Source: Rosellinia necatrix (taxonomy: Eukaryota; Ascomycota; Sordariomycetes; Xylariales; Xylariaceae). Taken from it: a DNA stretch of 64,000 nucleotides. The DNA lies in the NCBI GenBank assembly GCA_021209875.1, contig JAGYVD010000001.1, forward strand, positions 1,240,001 to 1,304,000. The letters are read 5' to 3'. How positions within the stretch are numbered: position 1 is the stretch's first letter; each line of letters opens with the position of its first letter. The notes under the pieces were generated by a model that was not told the DNA's origin, did no database searches, and was given only the letters and a program-made list of their open reading frames with translations. Below are positions 22,895-34,802 of the stretch, piece after piece. A program made the position numbers and the translations under genes.

Positions 22895-24528
22895 ATGTTG
22901 CCCATAAGTCGAACCCTCCCCAGAGTCGGCCGGAGAGCAGGGTTGGCGGCGAGCAGAAACAGCCTGTCACCGTACCTCATCCGCCGTCATGTGTCAGTGT
23001 CGTCGACAGGCTCGACTGCCGACCCGACGTTGCCTTTGGCCGGATATCGGGTCCTCGACATGACGAGGGTCCTCGCCGGCGTAGGTCGACCACGTCACCT
23101 AAATCAATGGCTGAGACCTGAGCTAATATTCTCTTACAGCCCTACTGCACGCAAATTCTCGGAGATTTAGGGTTTGTGGTGCACTTCTTCTGCCCCTTTG
23201 GTCGATGGGTTTTGACGGTTATCGACCATAAGTGCAGAGGTTATTAAGATTGAACATCCTACGCGCGGCGACGACACTCGTGCTTGGGGACCGCCTTACG
23301 CGCCCTATCAACCGGGATCCAAACATGAAGGGCCCGGCGAGTCTGCGTATTTCCTCGGGGTACGTCTGTCCGCAAATCCGCGCTGATATATATATATATC
23401 CCTGTACGAATTTGGACATCCGCGTTATGAATCTACATCTCAAATTGATACGGGTCAATAGGTCAATCGCAATAAAAAGTCTCTGGGCCTCTCCTTCCAA
23501 CATCCCGAAGGCGTCGAGATACTGCACAAACTGGCAGCGAAATGCGACATTCTAGTTGAGAATTATCTCCCTGGAAGCCTAAAGAAGTACAAATTGGACT
23601 TTGAAACGATAAACAAGATCAACCCGTCTCTCATCTATGCATCCATCACGGGCTATGGCCAGACTGGCCCGTACGCCGGGCGTGCCGGCTACGACGTTAT
23701 GGTAGAGGCTGAGTTTGGCCTAATGCATATCACTGGGAGCCGAGACGGTCCTCCGGTAAAGGTAGGAGTCGCCGTGACAGATTTAACGACGGGCTTGTAC
23801 ACGAGTAACAGCATCATGGCCGCGCTGCTGGCGCGAGCGAAGACTGGGCGGGGACAGCACATCGACGTAGCGCTGAGTGATTGCCAAACCGCTACGCTCG
23901 CCAACATCGCCAGTAGTTGTCTCATCAGCGGAGAACGAGACTCTGGGCGCTGGGGCACAGCACACCGTGAGTTTTTCACTTGGGCTCCTTGCCACCAGGA
24001 AACAGCCTAACCATGTGCGTAGCATCAATTGTCCCTTATAAGTCGTTCAAGACGAAGGATGGCGACGTCCTCTTTGGCGGCGGGAACGATCGGCTCTTTG
24101 GAATCCTATGTGACGGGCTCGGGAAGCCCGAGTGGAAGACGGATCCCCGATACAGCGTAAATGCACAGCGTGTCGCGCATCGTGTCGAACTTGAGGAGGC
24201 GATTGAGGCGATCAGCATTCGGAGGACGACACAGGAGTGGCTTGAAGTGTTCGAGGGCAAGGGCATGCCCTACGCGGCCGTCAATGATGTTCATGACACA
24301 CTCAACCACGAACATACCAAGGCGCGGAACATGGTAATAGAACTACAACACGGAGAGTGCGGGCCGATCAAAATGGTAAACACCCCCGTCAAGTATAGTC
24401 ACAGCAAACCTGGCGTACGCACCCCACCCCCGACGCTGGGACAACACACCGATGAGGTTTTGGGCGCTCTCCTCAGCTTGGACGGGGAAACTATTTCCGC
24501 ATTGAAGGATACAGGCGCAGTGAGATAA
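22895..24528 (+). CDS. Family III acyl-CoA transferase (CaiB/BaiF), probably mitochondrial
   Basis: Transfers CoA between carboxylic acids, as in the SUGCT (succinate-hydroxymethylglutarate CoA-transferase) and formyl-CoA transferase groups. Five exons fit in phase: 22,895-23,080, 23,140-23,171, 23,233-23,359, 23,462-23,966 and 24,023-24,528 (451 aa). The first 40 residues ([16 protein letters not shown]...) are rich in Arg and Ser and lack acidic residues, as in a mitochondrial presequence. The core follows: [20 protein letters not shown], then [29 protein letters not shown], and [10 protein letters not shown], where Asp250 matches the catalytic Asp of the family. [17 protein letters not shown] crosses the last junction. 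An in-frame ATG at 22,868 would add nine residues. The gene appears intact. Confidence 0.9.
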
Positions 24529-24776
24529 ATTATAGACTTGAGGATGTATATTGGCATAGACGTAGGGTAGAGATCTAATTCATGCTATTTGACACTCTTC
24601 TCCCCATATTCGACCCCTTAGTCAAAAAATAATAATATTAAATCACCTTGTCGCTGCTTAAATTATTAGCAAACTTTGTTGCTCTCGCTTGGTACTGTGA
24701 TGACCTGACTTGATCACGCAAAAACCACGACTCAACTATACTAGCAAGGGCGACTGCACTTAATTCCCAAAATGCC

Positions 24777-25960
24777 ATGCCCACATATGATATCTTCAGC
24801 CCGGTATCGAAAAACTTCCCTGTTACAATCGTCCCCGAGGACTGGGTAAGGCAAGAGATTGAAGCAGAAGCCCCGTTGATTCTTGCAAGGAATTCAGGTA
24901 TCTCTCGGGTATCCTGGTGGGGGGCTAATAGATATCAGAGTTAGTGTGTCCAAAACGTACAGCAGCGCTGAGAAGGTATACTAACTGATGAAAACGCAGC
25001 GTTGACTTAGAGATCGAGGGTGATGGTCGCGAGTGCCAAGGATTCTTCCAGCTTGGGGAGAAGAAAGGTGAAAAGACATGCGAGGAAATACACCCCTATA
25101 ACGATACAATATGCCTTCAAGGTACTAATGGATTGATCCGGTAGGGAATAATTATTGCTTGTATGCAATATTCAAGCACCTATTTATTCAAGCTGGTTAT
25201 CCCCACGCGATTTGTTTACTTTATTGATTTGATAATAATTCGTTAGGCCATCACACACGGCGAAACTGGGCACTTGATGATAGAAGGCGAGTTTGAGTCT
25301 CTCAAAACCATCCATAGTATATCACCGGAACTCACGCCAGTCCCTTATTCACGGGGGAAATTCTACGGCACCACGCTTGGCGGTAATGAGATACGCTCTC
25401 TCCATGTATAATTTCGTGGAGTTGGTAAACAGCCACCCGAACCCATTGAATTCACGGCTCGCCTCGTAGAGCTACATAAGATGTTTCGGTCTTCGACTGG
25501 AAAATTCGGGTTTCACCTTACCACTTGCCATGCGATACTGCCGCAAGCTACGAACTGCTGGGAGGACTCTTGGAAGGTGCTGTACGAGAAACAGCTATCG
25601 CTGATGATTCGTTTCGATGAAGAGAAGCATGGGAAATAGCCGGAATTTCAGATATTGTGCAAGCTTGTTGTAGACAACGTCATACCTCGGCTCCTTAGCC
25701 CGTTAGAATCCGAGGGCCGTGAGATCAAGCCATGCCCACTGCACGGTGACCTCTGGGACGAAAACGCGGCAACTGATATGGAGACCTGGAAACCTTTCAT
25801 CTTCAACGCAGGTTCATTTTACGGCAATAACGGGTGTGAGATCGGTGACTGGAGATCAGCTAGGCATATGCTCAGCAGTGAGGTTTACGTCAAAAACTAT
25901 ATACTTAGCTTCGAAGAGTCTGAACCTTATATGTTAATTGGAACTCAACCAGTAGCCTAA
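24777..25960 (+). pseudogene. Broken fructosamine/ketosamine-3-kinase-like gene
   Basis: Remnant of a fungal fructosamine-kinase-family protein (deglycation kinase fold). Readable pieces: MPTYDIFSPVSKNFPVTIVP at the start, GETGHLMIEGEFESLKTIH, FYGTTLGG, QPPEPIEFTARLVELHK, GKFGFHLTTCHAILPQAT and the kinase signature LHGDLWDENAATDM. From 25,247 to the end one frame is kept but holds TAA at 25,409-25,411 and TAG at 25,637-25,639. The TAG falls where relatives have Trp (GK*PEFQ for G-WPEF), consistent with a G to A change. The first two apparent exons also do not join in phase. The family pattern is recalled, not searched. A 50-nt intron could hide the first stop (GTAATG at 25,383 to AACAG) but would remove the conserved FRGVGK segment. 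Confidence 0.75.
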
Positions 25961-27383
25961 AAATTGGTGTTGCTGCTGATTCAGTTCTACTAACTGAGGG
26001 GATGAGTGCGATGACCCTGAATGAACTTCAAGCGGTACAAGATAAAACTGCAGCCGGCTTCCATGATGCCACAAATAGAGAGTCTAGAGGAAGAAAAGAG
26101 ACGCAAGATGAGTATAGATAAGGCGTGGGATATTGCTAATATACAAGTAAACGAGACGTCATGTTATCGTAAGCTTCCCCTTCGTGACTGATCAATAAGA
26201 CCTGTCACAAGGGCTCCGCATGTGTCGCCTCCTGTCTTTTCTCGCGACACTCTCGGTTTCGGTGAATTCAGGTCTTCCATATCAACAATGTGAAAATGAT
26301 ACAGCATGATGTACTACTCATAATTGATCCCCAGAGGCGATTAGAGATTTCCGTTCCGAATAGGGGAAAAAGACAAGTGGCTAGCTAGCTTTGTTCATTC
26401 GTAAGGGGTAGTCGGCTCGGACTATGCACTAGCCTCACCCCGATGAGTTCCTTTGAATGAACCAGAAGACGCCATGCCGGATTCATGTCTAAGGAGTTGC
26501 GTATTAGACGCACCGATACTGCGCCTCTCATGGCACAGGCTAATGGATGGTCAGCAAATGGAAATTTCGGCAATTTATCTGATCAATCATGGTTGTCTGG
26601 TTGTCGGGAGCCTTCCTGGAAAATAACCATCGGTTACTATTATCACGGTGGACTTGTGTTTCTTGATAATAAAAACTAGGTCTGTGCGAGTATCATTAAA
26701 AAATAAATATATATTTATTATATTTTTAGCTATAGTTTTAGGTAGAAAATTGTTTAATTACCTAAACGCCAATTATTTCTCCTGATGGGCTCGACCAACA
26801 CATGGGTATTCAATCTTCTATCTTTCAACAAGAAGGAGACTTTTCTCTGCGCTAGAGAGAATGAAGTTGCGATTATAATATGCTAAGGAATTGAAATAAG
26901 CTAGTTCCATCCCTTTTTTCTGTCCTTTATCTACGGTTATCGAGAGCCTGCTGAGATAGATACAAAGTACGAAGTAGTTACTGGGAGTGAGGTTCTCGGG
27001 ATACCCGGAGGAGAATTGTTAAACGAGCCACGCCTTGCCTAATGCGTACCAAATCAACCTGCAAAAACGGAATACTGCCTCCTTGGCGCCTAAGAATAAC
27101 CTACACTACAGAGGTGGCGTCCTCCTAGGCATTTTTTGGAGGCATGCACCTAAGCACGTAGGTATGCAGTCCCAGAAATTGAACTGTAACCGGCACACCC
27201 GTGAGGCTGGAAATCGAGTCTAGATCTGGTATCCGTGTTTCTGGCGCGCTCGCTGAAGTGTGACGCTATGTGAACATTTACATACATAAAGCGACTAATC
27301 GATCGCCTAATCGTATCCCGCTTCGACTTCTGTCTACTACTTTGATATCCTGAATCTGCTGTATTCTCGTTAACCGCCTACCC
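25961..27383. other. Intergenic, no gene seen
   Basis: No supported gene. It includes a small AT-only patch at 26,694-26,760. TACGTAGG-type and CCTAAG motifs precede the HET region. Confidence 0.5.
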
Positions 27384-27690
27384 ATGGCGAATGTTGACCG
27401 GCCCGATGCGACGCGGGCGCGGCATCGTTTTCGCCGAGGCTTACTTCTCGTCACATATCGTCATCTTCAGCATTATAATGTGATCGTTAAGCATTCACTG
27501 TCGTGTACAGCATGTAGGCAAGACGCAGAGGGTTTCCACCTGTTACAAGGGCTTTCTTCTGAGGGCGTATGCAATGGCCTGAAGGATGTCATGATTGATC
27601 GAATAACCAACGAGATAAGGCTGGGCAAACTAGTTCCTACCCGGAAGCTGCTTGTACATCCAGCGGTGATAGAAAGTTAGTTAACGCCAT

Positions 27691-29301
27691 ATGTTCACTA
27701 GTGACTTGGTTGCCCTTTCCCTACCGAAAATAGCATCTAACCATGTACGCCCAGAGTTTTATCTTTGCCGTCCCCTTCTTTATATTGAAGCTTGGTTATA
27801 TAATAGTCTCTTCAAAGACAATGCCGCCATGTATAGCGTGTTGCCGTTTCCAGGGCTGCCCGTACTGGAGAAGCCCAGGCTACCAGGCAGGGTTCTTCAA
27901 CTAGTCGAGGGACCTTCGCGAAGCATCCGTCTCATCGAGCCTGCGCCTGGCCAGTCTGCTTGCTATTTTGCGTTGAGCCACAAATGGGGCACATCGAAAA
28001 AGCTTCTGTTAACGCGCGAAACACTGAAAAGCCTGCAGGACGGAATACCTATTCGATCGCTGCCAGGCACATACCGAGACGCTGTTCAGGTTACGGGCCA
28101 ATTCGGATGCTCTTTTCTCTGGATTGACTCATTATGCATATTTCAAGATGACATCGATGCGTGGCTCACTGAGTCCACTCAAATGGCGGACATATTTCGC
28201 CAGGCCACTTGTGTCATCGCCGCGCATTCGGCAAATGATGACAACGAAGGCTTCCTTTCCGCCAACTGGCTCTCTCCAAAACGGACGGGCGCCAGCCCGA
28301 ACTATGCCGGATTCCATGAATGCGTCAACGAGAGCAACCTATCGAAGCGGGGTTGGGTGTTTCAGGAGCGAATTCTAGCAAGGCGCTTATTACACTTCAC
28401 TGACCGCGGCCTGTTCCTCGAAGATGCGTCGGGAATCAAGATTGTGGCCAGGGAGGGCCTCATCTGCCCTCCTGGGGCCTCGCTAGTCGACAACAAGCTG
28501 AACGTGGAAGATGCTTCTCACAGCCCAACCCAATGGTACAGATTGATCGAGCGCTATAGCCATTGCGAGTTGACGTGGGATATCGACAGGCTGCCGGCAA
28601 TCGCTGGCCTTGCCCGGGCTTTCGGAGAACTGACCAGCTCCGGCAGGTTCCTGTTTGGTCTTTGGAGCGAGTCCATCCACTTGGGCCTCCTGTGGAGACA
28701 GACTTCCACGAACACCATCGAGATGAGGGATGCCTATCGTTCCGGGTGGCGCTGCCCAACATGGTCTTGGGGTGCCTGGAAGGGCAGTGTTCACTTCCCG
28801 CCCCATCTGGCGCGTTTTCGGTCCTCGGTTAGACTGGTCCAAGACAAATTGCCCACACCAGATATCATGACCCTAGAAAACCCAGGGCTTCAAAGCCCGA
28901 CGCTGGCCATGTTTTGTAAAGTACGCACTCTAACTGATGTGCAGATTACTTACGACAGTAATGTCGAAGAGACGGGGAAATCGATCAAGAAGGCTTGCTG
29001 GCTCGTTTCGGAAGAGCCTGCCGTGGCCGGGCTGGTATACGTCGATGGTATAAGCCATGGCGACAAACGGACTTTCGATGAAATAGGGTTGCTGCTCGTC
29101 GCTTTCGATTGCGACGAGACGCATGTAGTCGTGGAAGACGGCGAAGCTGATGGGATTAAAACAATAACCAGTCTTACTTATTATTATCTCATCGTAGAAG
29201 CGGTAGACATCGGCCGGATTTACCGGCGCATCGGTACAGGGACTCGTTCTGGGTCGGATATCTGGCGCTGGACCCGTTCAAGAATGGTTCATCTTGTTTG
29301 A
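27691..29301 (+). CDS. HET-domain protein (heterokaryon incompatibility)
   Basis: A 536-aa frame with the three HET (PF06985) blocks in order: YFALSHKWGTSK, then TYRDAVQVTGQFGCSFLWIDSLCIFQDD...W...M.DIFRQAT, and KRGWVFQERILARRLLHFTDRGLFLED. HET domains are fungal non-self-recognition modules; related TIR-like domains trigger cell death. Most of the C-terminal third has no recognisable domain. The N-terminus is uncertain. An ATG-started 98-aa frame at 27,384-27,680 (MANVDRPDATRARHRF, with CTACRQD) lies immediately upstream and could be a first exon joined by an intron around 27,660-27,745, but I could not fix the junction. The frame ends TRSRMVHLV. It reads as an intact HET gene, not as part of a known het locus. 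Confidence 0.8.
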   Translation: MFTSDLVALSLPKIASNHVRPEFYLCRPLLYIEAWLYNSLFKDNAAMYSVLPFPGLPVLEKPRLPGRVLQLVEGPSRSIRLIEPAPGQSACYFALSHKWGTSKKLLLTRETLKSLQDGIPIRSLPGTYRDAVQVTGQFGCSFLWIDSLCIFQDDIDAWLTESTQMADIFRQATCVIAAHSANDDNEGFLSANWLSPKRTGASPNYAGFHECVNESNLSKRGWVFQERILARRLLHFTDRGLFLEDASGIKIVAREGLICPPGASLVDNKLNVEDASHSPTQWYRLIERYSHCELTWDIDRLPAIAGLARAFGELTSSGRFLFGLWSESIHLGLLWRQTSTNTIEMRDAYRSGWRCPTWSWGAWKGSVHFPPHLARFRSSVRLVQDKLPTPDIMTLENPGLQSPTLAMFCKVRTLTDVQITYDSNVEETGKSIKKACWLVSEEPAVAGLVYVDGISHGDKRTFDEIGLLLVAFDCDETHVVVEDGEADGIKTITSLTYYYLIVEAVDIGRIYRRIGTGTRSGSDIWRWTRSRMVHLV

Positions 29302-30325
29302 AGAGGGCATGTACCTACCTATGTTGGCATTTAAGGGTATATCTAACGGCGTTGCTATGTACCCCGACTCATTTATGACACGTGGGATCATTCACCGGTA
29401 CTATCGGGAGACTCTTGATTATAAAAACAAGGTTGGGGATTTGAAGCACTTTGTGTGTTTTGGGTGCGCGAGGGTAAACCAGTTACTAACTGCGGTGTGT
29501 AAATACCACCGACTTCTTCACAGGGGCAACTCTTATGATGAGAAATGGCCGACTTTGCTGATTAATATGCGTAGAGTAGATAGGATTCACATTTTTCAAC
29601 GCCTAAAATACGCTGTTTACAGAATTAGTTGTTCCCCAGAGTGCTAGGGGACCTTGTCGAGGAGGCTCTCAATTGAGCTCTGCTTTAGTGGCGGCTTATG
29701 TAGCATTGTGAAAATGCATCCATCGGCACTCACAAATGTTTATATAGCGCGCACCTATCCGCCACTGCCTTGCGTGCATGTTGGCTGAAGAATCCATCTA
29801 ATACTTCACTGAGAGCGACGCAACCCCGTCAACATCGCGTCGTGATATCATATATGCACTTGGCGGGCAAATAGGCGGGTGGCTAGAACCAATTGAAGCG
29901 AAGAGAAAACTTCGAGGTATATTCGGCTACTAGTATGAGGCCACTAGGGATAAGGCGTATTATGATTTGCATGGGAATCAATGTGTTACATACACTAAAT
30001 GGCCCGTCCTGGTGGTAAGCAGCACACTGTAGCCACAAAGGCCTCGGGCTTCTTATAGCAGATCTAATTATCCCAGGCAAGTAAATTAGTAATCTGCCAT
30101 GGCTGTATTTTATATTAGTGCTCCACCCCCACCGCGCCAACTCGAGGCATGGGTTTCCGGGATTCTGTTTACATACACCTTGCAGTATGGTTGATGTGTC
30201 CAGGTCATGTAGTTATGTTGCTTCTGTCAAACGTACATGTGTAGTTCTGAGCTTATAAGACTGTCCCGTTATTGAATAATAATATTCCGCCTACCGATAG
30301 AAGAGGAACCTCATTGCAGCTCACC
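29302..30325. other. Intergenic between HET and 2OG-oxygenase genes
   Basis: No gene supported. A plus-strand frame at 29,294-29,647 continues from the end of the HET gene in another phase without domain support. The promoter of the next gene lies just before 30,326. Confidence 0.5.
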
Positions 30326-33254
30326 ATGTCTTCAGGACCAGATTTAAATATCCGCCGCTGGAAGGCCAGGTTGAACGAGGTACTCGATGAAATCGAGACC
30401 AAGGGCGAGTTCGCGGTTCAGAAGCAGTACTCCCAGCACACAAATCCGGGCTTGGAAATAGATGGCACCCTGATCGCGTTGCCCCTAGACCCCGCCCAGG
30501 TGCCCCTGATCCGTGATGCATCTCGACAAGCGCCCTTTGGCCGCGGCGACGAGACCTTGGTTGACACGTCCGTGAGGGATACCTGGGAGCTGGATACCAC
30601 TCAGTTTCGCATCACGAACCCGGCATGGGACGCGTTTTTAAACAGCACACTTTACGATGCGTCGCAGCGTCTGGGCACGTCCGTCGTCAGGGCCCAGCTT
30701 TACAAGCTGCTCTTGTATGAGAAGGGCTCCTTTTTCAAGCGCCATAAGGATTCCGAGAAGGTGCCAGGCATGATCGCCACGCTCAGCATATGCTTGCCGT
30801 CGAGGTATAAAGGCGGCGAGGTACACCTGTCGCACGCCGGGAAGGGCCACGTCTTCGACACCAGTAAGAGCATATTCGATCTCTCCGCCCTCGCTTGGTA
30901 TGCCGACGTGACACACGAGATCAAGCCCGTCACGGAGGGTCATCGACTCGTCCTGATATACAATATCATCCACATGGGCGACGGCGCGACGTCTGCCGAG
31001 TCCCTTGTAAAACAGGACCAGAAGCTGCACAAAATCATGTCTATGCTGAATCTTTGTTTCCCCACCCCCAAGCGCCTGCTTTACTTCCTTGAACACAAGT
31101 ACTCTAGGGCGAGCCTAGAGATAGATCATCTCAAGGGGCGAGATCGTGCTGTTTGTGATACCCTACGGAGAGCCTGCGAAGAAAATGGATGGTACTTGTT
31201 TTTGTGCAATGTGACCAAAACGAACTCAGGTACCGGCTCATATGCTGGAGGGTGGTATGATGAGGATGATGACGAAGACAAGGGCCCAGAGCTAGTTATG
31301 GACACTGTCTCTACATGCAGTGCTGAGGTCTTGGCCTCGATGGTTGAACTGGACAAGAATGAAATTCTGGGACCCGACCCGTATAACACACGAGATGCGG
31401 ACAGCGAATCGGAGGGCCAGGACACTGGAAACGAGGGTGCGCCTAGAGAGTACAGATACCATGATTCGGTAAGTTATCAACCCGCACAGTACGTAGACCT
31501 GGCGTCTGTCTCTTAGTTGTTTTAGGTATTAGGGAGATGTATGCTAATAGTTTTAGGCTGCCGTCCTCATCCCAAAGAGAAAAATTGACCAATTTGTTGG
31601 TTCTGACATTGACACGGAAGTACTCTTCAACTTAGTTGTGCAGGACCTTGAAGAGCACCCCGAGGATCCCAACGCTTGCGAAGTAGTCGTTGAATTTCTG
31701 TCAACGCTAGATAACGCCGCCTGGAATCTATCGGCGATGGTATTGTCATTGGCTTGGGGCATGGAAAAGGACACAATGTTTCGAGCTGCTATCCGTGCGG
31801 GATTCAGGAAAGGTGTGCCGAATGTTAGTATTGTCCGAATTCTAGCTGGAATAGTAAAAGACAATCCTACCGAACCAATTGACTGGGATAAGAGGTACGT
31901 GAGATGAATAACGACGGGGCAGAAATTGGTGTTAAGATGGAGTATGTAACTAACGTCTCCTCAGTTTTGGTCAGTTTGTGTCGAATCATGTCAACCTCGC
32001 GGAATTATCCCGATCCTTGGATACCATCGAGCGCATGCTTAATCCCGGCGACATGCAGGCCTCATTCCGGCAATGGCGAGTAACGATAACAATCTTAACT
32101 TTCGAGAGTAGAGAGTCTCTAGTGATTGAGGATCACGATGTCATCATGGAGCTCGCAGCTCTTCACTGGGACAACGCTGACTGGGTCAACAATACGTAAG
32201 CTTATTAATGTTCGGCGGTTTTGACGCCAGATGAAACTCTTTGGGTCCTGGAACTGATTCTTTTAAACCTCCCTCTAGGCTCCTACCTAAAATCCGGGAT
32301 TGCTCTGATGGAAAGCTTCTTTCTACATTTGTTTGCTCTTTATTACGAAAAAGCCGGGAAGGTTTGCTTAATAATGCCCCGGATATAGCTAATACTCTCC
32401 TCGAGTCCAGCATGTCAAAGTTGCACTTAACCCCAATCAAATTTCACGAGACGAGAAGAGATGGGAGCGACTGGCTAGAGAGCGAGCGATTTTGTCAGCT
32501 GATAAATGACTGTTTGTTGTCGGGTTTACAGCAAGCTGTCGATGAGTTGCTGCGTCTAAGTCTTCCGGCTGTCAAAGCTGCTCCCAAGCACGGCCGGGGA
32601 ATCATTGATACGACTCGTCTGCCAATCCTAGCCGAGGAGTTACTTTTTCGCATGTGCACAGACTTTGGGAAGAGCAAAATGCCACCCAGCAAGCCAGCCC
32701 GTGACTTCGTCATTGGCGTGCTCAAGAAATTCGTGCTTGCGGATCTACCTAAATGCCCACGACAACTCCATGGCCATGCCCACACCCGACGAGGCTGCAA
32801 AAAGTGCAAGCACTGCAAAGAGCTCGACAGCTTTTTGGTTTCAGCAAGCCAGAAGGAAGCCGAATTCCATAAGGCGTCTCAGATCTGCTCGCATTTGGAA
32901 TCGCGACTACCGAAGACTCTGTTTAGATACACGCAACGACCTATACCGCAGAGTAAAAAGCCGCAATATATAATGAAAGTGATTAAACTAGACCTAGAGT
33001 ATCAAGAGGGTCTGAAAACGTACAAACGTGGACTACGTTGGGTTGTCACAAAGCTTAAGCCTTTCCGTACCGAATACATGGAGCAGCTCCTGGGTGCCAG
33101 CACATACAGTGAAGTCGTTATGCTGAATCAACTGCCGCATTCCAAAGACGTTGAGCCCATGAAGGGGGGAGAGACTCGGCTTGGGAAAAGGAAACGAACT
33201 CAGGGGGAAATTAAGCTGTCTATTCCCAAGAGACCGTGTCCCGGAACAGTCTGA
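30326..33254 (+). CDS. 2OG-Fe(II) dioxygenase domain protein, 895 aa
   Basis: Four exons fit in phase: 30,326-31,468, 31,557-31,894, 31,965-32,195 and 32,279-33,254, with introns of 70-88 nt and a GCTAATAG-like branch region. The N-terminal third is a prolyl-4-hydroxylase-like Fe2OG domain. The iron ligands are visible as His140 and Asp142 (FFKRHKDSEK) and His197 (DVTHEIKPVTEGHRL), with Arg207 to bind 2-oxoglutarate. An Asp/Glu-rich stretch follows, then about 500 residues without a recognised domain. These include the cluster HGHAHTRRGCKKCKHCK, which could bind a metal, and a basic tail (RLGKRKRTQGE). Large proteins of this layout are common in moulds and uncharacterised. The ATG at 30,326 sits in CACCATGTC and is preferred over an upstream TTG extension. 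The substrate is unknown. Confidence 0.85.
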
Positions 33255-34802
33255 GGGATCGAAGCACACGCAACAAGGAAGTAATATTTGATTTGGGTAA
33301 TGCACCTTGAGGAATGTTGGCCATAGCCTAGGCGCGAGATTGAGCAAGCTCTTACAAGTTACAACTACGTAGGTCTTGGAATGTAAGAAGGAAGTCATCG
33401 TATCGGCGATTTGCGTAGATAATTGAAGGAGTAGGAGATAAGACTAGTTGTCAGATAGAGATCTTGGGCGAGGGCAGGTCAGGCGGAATCGTGCCACCGT
33501 CGCGAGATGGACGGGTAGTTCGAACAGCGTTACTAATTATAATTCACAATATTCGTTAGTTCTTTCACATACTATGATAGTCTCCAGAGAACACGCTGAC
33601 GACAAACCCATTTCGCAACCGGCTTCTCGTATGTACCCTTCATTGCATTTGTTAGGGGCTCCCTGTGCTGAATCTTGACCGCACCAGATTCTCCCGTCAG
33701 ATCGCCTGTACAGCAATGTGCCCATTAGCAATTGAAGGACTAGGCAAAAATATATATGGGGGGCCCTGTATCCTTAACGTATGCGGCTTGACTTTGCTCT
33801 GAGACTGACGATGCGACTGATGCAGGGATGAGGTTAGCTCAGGAACCTCGTGGTGGTGTGCCTATTCAAAAGCTCGCCTGTGACTGGAGTGGTTGCCAAG
33901 GCGCTTGGGATGTTTTTGGCTCTATCCCGCATCTATCTGCCGCCCCAGCTATCTAATTACACTTCCCTTTTCAAGTTTATTGCCGCTGGCTTGGTCCGCC
34001 GCATAACGAGGGATTTTCCGCTTGCGTCATGTATATGATTCTTCCTGGCTAGGATGGACGCTTAAACACATTGACTCCCCCGACCGACTAATTAGGCATT
34101 GGCGGGTTATTTTAGCTCCCTTCCATCTTCTCTAGCGCTCGCTGTTGAGACTTGGGAGTGTGCGGCGAAGAATACTCAGGTGAAGCACTCGGGATCGGCC
34201 CGTCACATCGACGTGTTAGCCGGGCGAACCAGCTACCATGCCGTCTTGTTCGCTAAGATGTAGGGATTGCCATATCATGAAGCATCCGCACCGAGTGTGT
34301 ATCATTGTTCTCTCGTCGTCTACGCGCTCTAATCTACGGCCAACACGCACGGCGCAGTTGCGGTGGTCGGGACAAAACAAAAGGAGAGGTTGCCTCACGC
34401 GCCCTCACTTTCTCCGGCCTTCTCTGCCTACTAATACCCACTCCCTAGTCTGGGGAAATCCCCGATCGGGAAGGGCGTTGGGGAACGTCACATTCCGCGA
34501 GACCAGAATCTATAAGCGTCCCAATCATTGAACCCACGCTGCCGGGAAATGCGGGGATAACATAGCGTAGCAGCATGACTACCCGAGTCGCTCCAGTAGG
34601 TTGACGGCTAGTTGACCCCTAGCCGGCAACCAAAGTGAGGTCATTGCCAGATCATGGCGAGTGTTGATGCGATAGGCGGGAAATCAAGCTGTGCCTGAGA
34701 TATCCAGAGACCTCTTGCTAGTATATTAGTGGAGGAGTCTCGCCTTCTTGTCGGACCATGCCGTCTCTTAGATCGTCACACCCGTCATAATTGGATTTCA
34801 AA
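33255..34802. other. Intergenic, no gene seen
   Basis: Short frames without domains or splice support. Contains a TATATATGGGGGG stretch near 33,752. The 34.7 kb end is the promoter of the secreted hydrolase gene. Confidence 0.5.

Noticed and set aside
25383..25432. A 50-nt intron removing the first stop of the fructosamine-kinase-like gene
   Set aside because: It would delete a conserved-looking FRGVGK segment and would not fix the second stop at 25,637.
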